Assembly (NCBI RefSeq): GCF_001583495.1
Contig: NZ_LQAQ01000032.1
Location: 111,585 to 175,584 of the forward strand
DNA: 64,000 nt
Origin: Flammeovirga sp. SJP92
GTDB lineage: Bacteria; Bacteroidota; Bacteroidia; Cytophagales; Flammeovirgaceae
Direction of reading: 5' to 3'
Part shown: piece after piece, positions 28,434 through 36,927 of the stretch
Numbering within the stretch: the stretch's first letter is position 1
Layout: each line of letters opens with the position of its first letter
The notes under the pieces: model-generated
What the model was told of the DNA's origin: nothing
Seen by the model: only the letters and a program-made list of their open reading frames with translations
Database searches by the model: none
Program-made: the position numbers and the translations under genes

Positions 28434-28498
28434 TAGACTTTGGTTTTTATAAAAAAGTCCGTAATAGTTAATTGAAAGTTGATTTTGTTTGGTGTAAA

Positions 28499-28543
28499 AA
28501 GAAGGGAAGACCTAATAATATAGATTAAAAAGCCCTCCCTCTT
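28499..28543 (-). terminator. Probable terminator of the ROK kinase gene
   Basis: On the minus strand AAGAGGGA (28543-28536) pairs with TCCCTTCTT (28507-28499, one bulge), followed by TTTTTACACC, immediately after the ROK stop codon. The loop is long (about 28 nt), so the call is moderate. Confidence 0.5.
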
Positions 28544-28552
28544 ACTACCGAT

Positions 28553-29665
28553 TTAAAGTTGAATTTCTTCTGCCTTTAGTTTTCCAACCGCAAATGCATA
28601 AGCACCTAGAGCGATTGCTTCTGAAGTACCTAATTGTGATACTCCAATGGCTATTTTCTGTTCTTCATTCATAAAAACATATTCCTCTGAAAAAGGAACT
28701 TTGATCTTTTTACCTTTCTCTTCAATAAATGCTTTTTGCTCTTCAGGATTAGTGAAATCATACACCTTTGCAATGGCCTTTTTTATTCCATTGGAATAAG
28801 AAGAACGCATCACTTCTAAAGCTGAAGGAAGAATGTATTTTAATGCACCAGACAATCCTCCGCCAATTACAATTGGGGCATCTATGGGTGCATTAATAGC
28901 ACATAAAACCCCTCCTAAATTTTCACCTGCTTTCGCGAATGCGTTGACAGCTGCAATTTGATTTCCTTTTTTATGCCCTTCAGCAATATCAAAAATGTCT
29001 TTTGGTGTCAACTCGTCTGCATCATTTGAATGGGAGAAATCATTATAAAAACGCTTTACAGCTCTGATACATGAGCCTTCTTCTGCGTTCTCTCCTTCTA
29101 ATACTGTTGAAGGCAAAAGGAAGACTTCAGACCCTGCGCTATTATCACCAATATGCAACGTTCCATTGCTTACAATACCACACCCGAGTCCTGTTCCCAT
29201 GGTGTAGCCAACCAAATTATGATATCTTTTAGTACTTCCACTTTCCTTCAGCAGTGCATTGATTTTTGGTAAGAATCCTCCTAATGCTTCTCCTAAAGCA
29301 AATAAATCACCATCGTTATTGATATAAACAGGAACACCAAACGCTTTATTCAGCATCGGGCCTAAGGCTACTCCGCCTTTGTAACCTGTTAAATTGTGAA
29401 GGTCTCTGATGATTCCATTAGGATAATCTGCAGGCCCAGGAAATGCAAAACTGATAGCATTTGCTGTTAATCCTTTGGCTTGCAATTGGTCATTGATATG
29501 ATGAAATCCATTAAGGATATTTTTTAAGCTTTTCTCTAAATCATGACCTTCGGCAGGCAGTCTATAATTTTCAACAATAAACTCCCCTCCTTGCATGGCA
29601 GAGAAAACAAAGTTAGTTCCCCCCGCATCTAATGTTAAAACGATTTCTTTTTGTGTAGCTATCAT
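28553..29665 (-). CDS. ROK family sugar kinase
   Basis: 370 residues from the ATG at 29665 (MIATQKEIVLTLDAGGTN); an in-frame TTG three codons earlier is ignored. LDAGGTN (12-18) is the phosphate-binding loop, NNDGDLFALGE the catalytic Asp region, and GYTMGTGLGCGIVSNG (about 172-187) the second nucleotide-binding segment. The usual ROK zinc motif CxCGxxGCxE is absent; the corresponding region reads AGSEVFLLPSTVLEGENAEE. No signal peptide, so it is cytoplasmic. It would phosphorylate a hexose or hexosamine freed from the polysaccharide. It starts 15 bp after the second lyase stop and is therefore in that operon. Confidence 0.82.
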   Translation of the reverse strand: MIATQKEIVLTLDAGGTNFVFSAMQGGEFIVENYRLPAEGHDLEKSLKNILNGFHHINDQLQAKGLTANAISFAFPGPADYPNGIIRDLHNLTGYKGGVALGPMLNKAFGVPVYINNDGDLFALGEALGGFLPKINALLKESGSTKRYHNLVGYTMGTGLGCGIVSNGTLHIGDNSAGSEVFLLPSTVLEGENAEEGSCIRAVKRFYNDFSHSNDADELTPKDIFDIAEGHKKGNQIAAVNAFAKAGENLGGVLCAINAPIDAPIVIGGGLSGALKYILPSALEVMRSSYSNGIKKAIAKVYDFTNPEEQKAFIEEKGKKIKVPFSEEYVFMNEEQKIAIGVSQLGTSEAIALGAYAFAVGKLKAEEIQL

Positions 29666-29680
29666 ACTGTTCAATTCTTT

Positions 29681-32600
29681 TTAGAGTCCTACTTCCTTTT
29701 TGTTATCACTTGATTCCTCTCTCAGCAGTACTCCGTCTTTATATTCTTTTGTAATTACTTTTACTTTTTGACTATCCTCTTCTAATCCAGCAAAAACAAC
29801 CTCATGTACTCTTCCATCTTTCAATTCTACGGTAAGTTCATTCGCACTTTTAGCCGTCACTTTTTTCACCAATGCTTCTGACTCATAAGGTTCAACTACA
29901 GCGAGGTATCTTGCTTTTTTCTGTTTACCCTGCGTACGAACCGCCATATTTTTAAGTCTAGACGTTTCATCTCCTAAAGGAAAATCACCGCCTACTTTTG
30001 CTTCAAATCGGACAACATCAAGGTCCTTCAAATCGATGATTACTTTCCCTGCCTTTTTCAAGTTTTCAGGCATGGCAGGAGTAGAATTAGCCATTAGTTC
30101 ACCTTGAATTTTAATAGGTCCTCCGTAATAGTCTTTTCCGTTTTCTTCCGGGAGAAGTATATTTTCAAATTTGACAGGAAGACTAGAAACGAAAACTTCA
30201 GATCCATCTTTTAAAATCAATTTAGCATCTCCCCAAAACAATGTATTGTTGTTGACTCTTCTTTCTGTTTTTGAAATCAATTCCAATTGTTTTGTTTTTG
30301 ATAAATCGATGGAGATATTTTTACTGCCTAAAATCCAGGCTCCTGTACTGTCATTGACCACCTCTTGACCGTCTGCTAGAATGGAATACCAGAGTTTTTT
30401 ATTTACATTAATGGATTCCGTTGAGGTGCCAATCATAATTTTTGAATGTTGGGGCCAAGCGTTATAAATGTCCATTTTCAAGGGACCATCTTCTCTGTTG
30501 GGCATTCTTACTCCTTGGTTGTCACAACCTTCGCCAAAACACATCTCAAACTGCGTTTTTGAAGTTCCTTGTACCTCATACCAATCACAGTCTGTAATAA
30601 ATTGAGCGGCACCTAATGGATCTGTATTCATTTGGTTGGTATGATTAACGTATCTGACAGAATCAGCTTCAATTCCTTTAAAACCTTTCACCTGCATCAT
30701 CCAATCAAATTGATGTTCTTGTTCTCCTTCTAAATAATCAGCCAAAATGATGTAATCATCCATCACTACCATGGCTCTTCTTTGCATTACAGGTTCTGTG
30801 AAAGCCGTCACTTCACCGTATTCTGGAGCGTTTTCTGGTTGCTCAATGGTTCTGCTCTCTTTCCACATTTTCTCTGCAAAAGTATGTCCTTCCCATTTTA
30901 TTCCTCCGTAAGGTGCATAACTCCACTTTGAGTTAGTTTCTACCACCGTGGATTGCATCATGTCTCCTGTATGAAACATAGTTCGGGCATTTTGAACGGG
31001 CTGTTGCATTTTTTCATCCACCACAACCATATTTTTATTGATAGAAGTTTGCTTCCAGAATTTATACATAAAACTACTGTACCTGAACCAATAGGCTAAA
31101 GTTCCATAAAAACTCCTTCCATAACGGGCCATATTGACCATGCTCGTTCTATCAAAATGTCCATGAAAACCGCCATGAGAACCATAGTGAAGAGAGGCTT
31201 GAATTTGTTCTCTTTGAGGTCTATCTTTTTTCTGAGATCTTAACTGAACAATCCCCATATTGTCCGCATAGGCTGACTGTTTCATTTTTTCTGAAGTCAC
31301 TGCTGGAAGGTCTGGAACACCGTATAATAGGTCTCTGTCTCCTCCTCTATTGACAATGGCGGCATACTCTGGGTCTCGGTATAAATAATAAGCCAATTCA
31401 TACGGTTTACCAGAAACTTTGGATTCAACTGCATCATTTACGGCCATGATCACGCCTCTGTAGTCCAAGAAAGGAACAGTGGCATCCCACATATCTTTTA
31501 TACACACGTTGTTACGCTCCAGTTTTCCCCATTTTTCAAACTCCATTCCATACATACCACCCTCTCTTCGGCTTGCCAGTAAAGAGAAATGCTTTGTGGT
31601 TCCAATTGGAAATTTCTGATCTTTAAAGTTGATGCCCCACGGTTGAAGTGCTAGAGCAATTTCAGAAAACTCTTGTGCTACCCATGTATTATAACCTACT
31701 GCACACTCGTACCACCAACCGTCATTCATAATACCATGCGTAAGGTGATTATAAATTCCTGTTGGCCCTTCTAATAGTTGAGTAATTAAATGCCAATCCT
31801 GTAAATTCATGGCACAATAAAATGCCGCCGTAAGCTCTGCCACATTCCAATTACTGATGGCTCCTTTGCTATTTCCTTTGATCGTTTGGTTGGCAAATAA
31901 TCTGAAAGTGGCTTGAATCTTTTTATGATCTTCTTCCGTCAGTTGACTGCTTTCTCTCACTAAATCATAAGTTCGCCCTGTGGCTTGCCAAAACTTTCCT
32001 TCTCCTACAAAGTTATTACTTCCCCCTACTAATGTAGCTGGATACCCCGTTTCAGGATCTGCTAAACGACGTAATAGTTGGATACACTTCGAGGCGAATT
32101 TCTTCTCTTTTGTCAGTTGATAAGCTATTGCACAATTATAAATTTCATGCCCCACTGTATTAAAAACAGATTGCCCCAAAGGTCTCTCTTTTGTATTTGA
32201 AAAGTCTTTTCCCTTTGGCACTTTCCATCTTTCAGCACGTTTTACATATTCATCAAAATCCTGTTTTGCCCAATCGTACTTTTTGGCCTTTTCCCTTACG
32301 TTTTCCCATCCTTCTGAGCTAAATACAATATTGGGTGTAGGTACGCTTACTGCAGTAATAAATTCTAACGTTTCTTCTGATCCACCAATACCATTAGATA
32401 CTGCTTTTATTACTTGTTTTTCTCTGATACCTTGGGGGATATGATCTGGAATGTTCACCGTTAATTGCACTGTTTTTACTTCTCCAGCTTCCAAATCCAC
32501 CACATCTTTACTTAAACAAGGTTCCATAGATTCCCACCCATTTCTTTGTACTAATAGCTGTACTCCTTGCTTATGATCTGTGGTGTTTCCTACCTCAAAT

Positions 32601-33193
32601 TCATAGGCAACTGTTGTGCCTGCCTTTGCTGATTTCCCTTGGACTTCAGCTTCTAGAAAAGTAGCCAAGCCTTTTGTTACCCTGATGTTTTTGATCTGAT
32701 ATTTTTCTTTGGCATCAGCTGTCAATAACACATGCTTCACGGCAAATAACGTCCCTCTTCTCTGTCCAATGTCAATGTTAAACATATTCCATGGGATAAA
32801 AACCGAGTTCCAACCCTTACGTGCTAATCTTATTTTTGCCGTGCTTACAGGGTTTAATTCACTGTAATCCAAAGAATCTACTTTGATAATTGATGTCACT
32901 TCAGTAGGTGTATCTGATGCTAGGAAGATGTCAAAAGTAATGCCTTTGTATTTTGTCCAGTCCGATGCATCCCCGTAAAAGGGTCTGTGAATACCCGGAA
33001 AGTAAATCCTATTTTGATTAGAATAGGTATAGGAAAGTGTATCTGTATTCGAGAGTGTAGCTACATTCTTTTTGACTTTCTGTGCTCCCTTCCAATCTGA
33101 AAAATCTTCCTTCCCAATATATTCTTTTACTTGTGAAAATAATGGTAGAATAGGTGTTAATATAAGAGTGATAATCAGTAATATATTCTTCAT
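29681..33193 (-). CDS. Large secreted heparinase II/III-type polysaccharide lyase (paralog 2)
   Basis: 1170 residues with signal peptide MKNILLIITLILTPILPLFSQ. It has the same domain order as the paralog at 24722 and aligns along its whole length with few gaps: N-terminal jelly roll (GKEDFSDWKGAQKVKKN), NEW3-like domain (GKSAKAGTTVAYEFEVGN), (alpha/alpha) toroid (SNWNVAELTAAFYCAM, DGWWYECAVGYN), and catalytic strand HYGSHGGFHGHFDRTS (about 666-681). Differences cluster in the N-terminal domain and in the strands around YGRSFYGTLAYWFRY. The pair looks like an ancient tandem duplication that now brackets the ROK kinase gene. It heads a two-gene unit with the kinase. The substrate is a uronic-acid-containing glycan by family analogy. 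Confidence 0.8.
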   Translation of the reverse strand: MKNILLIITLILTPILPLFSQVKEYIGKEDFSDWKGAQKVKKNVATLSNTDTLSYTYSNQNRIYFPGIHRPFYGDASDWTKYKGITFDIFLASDTPTEVTSIIKVDSLDYSELNPVSTAKIRLARKGWNSVFIPWNMFNIDIGQRRGTLFAVKHVLLTADAKEKYQIKNIRVTKGLATFLEAEVQGKSAKAGTTVAYEFEVGNTTDHKQGVQLLVQRNGWESMEPCLSKDVVDLEAGEVKTVQLTVNIPDHIPQGIREKQVIKAVSNGIGGSEETLEFITAVSVPTPNIVFSSEGWENVREKAKKYDWAKQDFDEYVKRAERWKVPKGKDFSNTKERPLGQSVFNTVGHEIYNCAIAYQLTKEKKFASKCIQLLRRLADPETGYPATLVGGSNNFVGEGKFWQATGRTYDLVRESSQLTEEDHKKIQATFRLFANQTIKGNSKGAISNWNVAELTAAFYCAMNLQDWHLITQLLEGPTGIYNHLTHGIMNDGWWYECAVGYNTWVAQEFSEIALALQPWGINFKDQKFPIGTTKHFSLLASRREGGMYGMEFEKWGKLERNNVCIKDMWDATVPFLDYRGVIMAVNDAVESKVSGKPYELAYYLYRDPEYAAIVNRGGDRDLLYGVPDLPAVTSEKMKQSAYADNMGIVQLRSQKKDRPQREQIQASLHYGSHGGFHGHFDRTSMVNMARYGRSFYGTLAYWFRYSSFMYKFWKQTSINKNMVVVDEKMQQPVQNARTMFHTGDMMQSTVVETNSKWSYAPYGGIKWEGHTFAEKMWKESRTIEQPENAPEYGEVTAFTEPVMQRRAMVVMDDYIILADYLEGEQEHQFDWMMQVKGFKGIEADSVRYVNHTNQMNTDPLGAAQFITDCDWYEVQGTSKTQFEMCFGEGCDNQGVRMPNREDGPLKMDIYNAWPQHSKIMIGTSTESINVNKKLWYSILADGQEVVNDSTGAWILGSKNISIDLSKTKQLELISKTERRVNNNTLFWGDAKLILKDGSEVFVSSLPVKFENILLPEENGKDYYGGPIKIQGELMANSTPAMPENLKKAGKVIIDLKDLDVVRFEAKVGGDFPLGDETSRLKNMAVRTQGKQKKARYLAVVEPYESEALVKKVTAKSANELTVELKDGRVHEVVFAGLEEDSQKVKVITKEYKDGVLLREESSDNKKEVGL

Positions 33194-33249
33194 TTTTCTT
33201 ATTCTCTTTTCAAAGTTGTATTAATGTTTTTGTAAGTTTTCCTTTATAT

Positions 33250-33311
33250 CGCAAGTGTTAAGCCGATAGGCGTCACTTGTGATGACACATTGGCGAAGTC
33301 TCCCGACTTCG
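33250..33311 (+). repeat. Two-hairpin palindromic repeat, copy G
   Basis: Hairpin 1 is CGCAAGTG (33250-33257) with CACTTGTG (33274-33281), loop TTAAGCCGATAGGCGT. Hairpin 2 is CGAAGTC (33294-33300) with GACTTCG (33305-33311), loop TCCC. It fills most of the 149-bp gap between the second and third heparinase-type genes. Confidence 0.75.
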
Positions 33312-33342
33312 AATTAAATAAAAAGTTCCAAGTGACACCTTA

Positions 33343-36090
33343 TCATTCAAATTGAATTACTCTAGCTTGATCAGGCTGAAAATAGTATTCTTTTCCTTTA
33401 TGACCTATTGTTATTCCAACATTGTTATGCAGTGTAATCACTTGATTTTTTACTTCTAGTACAAAGTTACCTTTTGATTTTGTTTTGATTGAAAATTCAT
33501 TTGAATTCAACTTTGTACCGTTGCCTGTTACTAATATTAAGTCACCATTTTTTTCTTCTCCAATCAATGCATACTCTGCATCAGTGGTATGCCCTTCTGC
33601 TTTGATCAATTGTCCTTCATAGGAAGAAAAAACGTAATCTTTTCTGCCGGATTTGTGCTCTATTTTCAAACCTACTGCGGTATCAGGAATATTTTTAATC
33701 CCTTGTATGGTCTTAATTTGTTTTCCTTCTTTAGAGGTGAATGGTTCAAATACGGATACGAAAGGTTTGTTCCATGCTTCACCATATTGACGAGCGACCA
33801 TGGTTCGATAAGGGGCTTTGCTCACTTCATACGGAATTCCACTCTTCTTTCTAAAAGATTTACAAGGTGGAGAGTCCATTGTAAATACTTCTCGTCCTTC
33901 CGTTCCTTTCATCCAAAGATTCATAAAAACATCGTCTTTTCCTTGAGGGAAATCTATTTTCCATTCTACTTGATAATCTTTATTTGTGCGAATAGATTGC
34001 TTATTCCATATATAATCTAACGCATATAAATGACCGCCAGCGAAGCCAAAATCATCATTCGGTTCCAATGTCAAAGATTCATTTTTGGAATTCATCACTT
34101 TTATACTTTGCCCTAAATTGTGATAATAGTAATCATGAAACTTATCTCCTCCCTTTTGTTTTTTAGATCTAAAAATATCGATATAATACCCCATTGTTTC
34201 CCCTGTCTTTATAATGCTTACCAATCTATTTTGATCACTTCTAGATTCAGGTTCTAAGAAATAAACATTAGAAAAAGTCACATTGGGAGCATACTCATTT
34301 TGTTGTTCCGAAGTGGGAAATTCATTCAATAAGTCGAAAGCATGATTACTTAGCATTTCTGTATAAGATGAAATCCCATCCACCATGACAGTATTATGTG
34401 CTGGAAACTGAGAGTAATATTCTAGGTAAATAGGATCAAGATAACCTGCTCCTTTTCCAGGGTCTGCTCCTTGAACAAACCCTTTGCCATACAATTCCAA
34501 GTTGATTCCATTGGCGTGCATATGATTTCCCAAAGAGGCATTCAGAGAAGCCATCAATCCATCAGTTCCCTTCCCTATTCTTTGTACATGCCAACTTACA
34601 TTGGGAGCATAAAATGTAGGTGTGATATATTCTTCAAGATCTCCCTGCTTGTATTTTGGATTCAACACCAATGGTTGCGCACTGAAAAAAGAGGAAATAT
34701 CTGTTTTATGCTTTCGTTTTGATTTATGCAGACCGTAATCAGGTGAAAGGCTATACAACAAAGCGGTGTACTCTTTTTCTTGTAGGTCGTTCTTATATTT
34801 TTGAGCTAAACGTATCACATTCTCAATTGCTTCTGTCTCTAAAGGTCCATAATAGGTATCTCCAAAACCAACCGTCTGACCATTAGGAAATGTATATTGT
34901 GGTAGAACTTTAATCGCTTTTTCCATTACTGGAGCGTAAGGTAAAAGGTTTACATTGAACGCATTATCAAAGTTGGTAATAAATTCCATCAGTGTTTTTG
35001 TAACTCCTTGAGCATAGCCGGGACATTCATTCCAAATTCCATTTTCAGCATCATATCCGTAATTCATAAACTTGGAAAGTGACCATTGTCTTGTGGAAGT
35101 GACATTAAGAATATAATTGATATAATACTGCCTACCTTTCTGATCTTCATAGTCGTCATCGTCCCCAAGCACCATTGTCGCTTTTAGAATAATATTAGCT
35201 TGATGTAAATTCCAATTGTTTTGAGGCACACCATTTTTTATCACTTGATCCATCCATCTCTTCAATGTAGCATCGTATAACTCCACCTTATCAGCTGATT
35301 GGTTTTCGATATAATGATGCAAAAAATCATATAGTATGGATACCGTTTCGAGGGATCTCTCGTGGATGACTTGGAAATGGGAAAACCCAACCAAAGTCTG
35401 AATATGGCCATTTAATAAATCAATCGGTTCTTTTCTATAAGACATTCCGGTCATGTAAACGTCAAAAAGGTCAAAGGCGAATTGAGCATACCGAACATCT
35501 CCTTCAAGCCAGTATAAAAAGGCTGATTCTTTCCCTAGTTTTAGAATTTCATTATTGATAGAAGAAATGATAGTACCCGTTTCTGATCGATCCGTCCATT
35601 CAAAAGGATGCCCCTCTTTTGATCGGTTAGGAAGATACATTCCCCTTTCGTCATCCATATAAGGAAGAATATCTTCAAGTTTCGGTCTCCCATAAACTGT
35701 GGTTGAATTTCTTGATCCATCAAATTTTACGGTGGGTACTGGAGCTTCTCCATCAGAGTGAGAATAATTAATCCCATTGACATATACATTTGAAGCTTTG
35801 GTTTTCCAATTCATCTGTAAACGAGAAACCATCCACTCGGGATCGTTGACATGCCTTTCGACATGAACATCAATTCTATCATGAAGATCACTTAATAACT
35901 CTTGCGCCCACTGCTCCTTTTTTATTTTTTGCTGTAACTCCTTCTTATTGGTTTGAGCCGTAAATATCCGAGGATAACTTTCTGGTAAATTATCTGGTAC
36001 AGGAAACAGCATCGCCTCTTGAGCAAAGGCCATGAGATGTGTTCCCACCCATAAAATAATTGTAAAAACGATTTGTTGTTTGCGTTTCAT
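33343..36090 (-). CDS. Secreted heparinase II/III-type protein, 915 residues
   Basis: Signal peptide MKRKQQIVFTIILWVGTHLMAFAQ, then a jelly-roll-like or linker part, an (alpha/alpha) toroid (about 50-470; NNWNLHQANIILKATMVLG, NGIWNECPGYAQGV), and a beta-sandwich with LGNHMHANGINLELYGKG (about 520-537), the His/Asn-rich strand at the lyase active site. FPAHNTVMVDG follows, a second conserved strand. It differs from the two 1170-residue paralogs in length and lacks their NEW3-like domain, so it belongs to another subfamily and would cut a different bond or act on oligosaccharides. Its start is preceded by an 837-bp gap with palindromes and two LacI-type operators. Confidence 0.78.
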   Translation of the reverse strand: MKRKQQIVFTIILWVGTHLMAFAQEAMLFPVPDNLPESYPRIFTAQTNKKELQQKIKKEQWAQELLSDLHDRIDVHVERHVNDPEWMVSRLQMNWKTKASNVYVNGINYSHSDGEAPVPTVKFDGSRNSTTVYGRPKLEDILPYMDDERGMYLPNRSKEGHPFEWTDRSETGTIISSINNEILKLGKESAFLYWLEGDVRYAQFAFDLFDVYMTGMSYRKEPIDLLNGHIQTLVGFSHFQVIHERSLETVSILYDFLHHYIENQSADKVELYDATLKRWMDQVIKNGVPQNNWNLHQANIILKATMVLGDDDDYEDQKGRQYYINYILNVTSTRQWSLSKFMNYGYDAENGIWNECPGYAQGVTKTLMEFITNFDNAFNVNLLPYAPVMEKAIKVLPQYTFPNGQTVGFGDTYYGPLETEAIENVIRLAQKYKNDLQEKEYTALLYSLSPDYGLHKSKRKHKTDISSFFSAQPLVLNPKYKQGDLEEYITPTFYAPNVSWHVQRIGKGTDGLMASLNASLGNHMHANGINLELYGKGFVQGADPGKGAGYLDPIYLEYYSQFPAHNTVMVDGISSYTEMLSNHAFDLLNEFPTSEQQNEYAPNVTFSNVYFLEPESRSDQNRLVSIIKTGETMGYYIDIFRSKKQKGGDKFHDYYYHNLGQSIKVMNSKNESLTLEPNDDFGFAGGHLYALDYIWNKQSIRTNKDYQVEWKIDFPQGKDDVFMNLWMKGTEGREVFTMDSPPCKSFRKKSGIPYEVSKAPYRTMVARQYGEAWNKPFVSVFEPFTSKEGKQIKTIQGIKNIPDTAVGLKIEHKSGRKDYVFSSYEGQLIKAEGHTTDAEYALIGEEKNGDLILVTGNGTKLNSNEFSIKTKSKGNFVLEVKNQVITLHNNVGITIGHKGKEYYFQPDQARVIQFE

Positions 36091-36150
36091 TATCTCTCAG
36101 ACTTTTAATTTTTGACCTTGCTATTGGTTTTAGCTTTTGAAATATAACGT

Positions 36151-36285
36151 GCACCACGACTGAAGTCATGGGCTAATGATACTGACTCCAACAACACTGA
36201 AGTGTTGCCTCCGTAATTAACCTTCAAGACTTCAGTCTTTGAAAGGTTTGTTTATCACCTGCCCACAGTTTTAACTATGGTGCAA
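36151..36285. repeat. Four-hairpin palindromic cluster, mirror-image pair of a second repeat family
   Basis: Outer hairpins, read on the minus strand, are CCATGACT/AGTCGTGG (36171-36154) and CCATAGTT/AACTGTGG (36280-36263): arms differ by two compensated base pairs and both keep one G-T pair at the same place. Inner hairpins are CAACACT/AGTGTTG (36192-36207, loop GA) and AAGACT/AGTCTT (36226-36239, loop TC). The order H1-H2-H2'-H1' is the same as in the F1/F2 pair at 28.3 kb. Confidence 0.65.
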
Positions 36286-36555
36286 GAAACACCTAAATAC
36301 TTCTTTTCAGATACTTTAGTAGATTAAAAAAATTTATTTCAAGCCCATGAGTACACTATCCCAAGAGCATTAAATTCAGATATATAAGTTTTGACCGTAT
36401 AGTTTATTGCTGATCCTTTTTATCGAATTAATGATGAATTGCTTAATTCTTTAAAATAGGAATTACATATTATAGTATAGATTCATTTCATTGTTTTACC
36501 ACCAAAATCTTCACATTGAATGTTTGAATTGTAGTTTTTCTGAAGGAAAAAAAAT

Positions 36556-36567
36556 ACAATCGATTGT
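36556..36567. promoter_or_regulatory. LacI-type operator palindrome 1
   Basis: ACAATCGATTGT is a perfect 12-bp palindrome with a central CG, the form bound by many LacI-family sugar repressors. It is followed 97 bp later by a second copy. It lies 466 bp upstream of the heparinase-type gene at 33343-36090, in a gene-free stretch. No LacI-family gene is in the window. Confidence 0.55.
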
Positions 36568-36663
36568 TTTGATGATTATTGAAGTGTTTATGACATTTAT
36601 TACTTCTACAATGCTAAACTACGACTTTTATACTTATAAAAGCAAACATTTTGACTAAAAAAT

Positions 36664-36675
36664 ACAATCGATTGC
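36664..36675. promoter_or_regulatory. LacI-type operator palindrome 2
   Basis: ACAATCGATTGC within AATACAATCGATTGCATT; the 10-bp core CAATCGATTG is perfect and the palindrome extends outward through AAT/ATT. It is spaced 108 bp (about ten helical turns) from operator 1, compatible with looping by a tetrameric or paired repressor. Confidence 0.55.
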
Positions 36676-36927
36676 ATTTTATTTTAAATAACGAAGCCAA
36701 AAGTAAATTACTTATGGCTTCGATGCTTAAATCATCTCAATGTTGTATGTAGTTTAATTGCTTTTTCAAGCTGTGTACTGATTCATTTTTCATGAAATAA
36801 AAGTATAAAACACTATCTATTATTATTGTATTATTTATAGTAGTCAAATCATTAATCATTTGGAATAAAAAAGTAGAAACAGCAAGTCAAAGAATATAAT
36901 TCTAAGGCTTGCTATTATGTACTAAAA

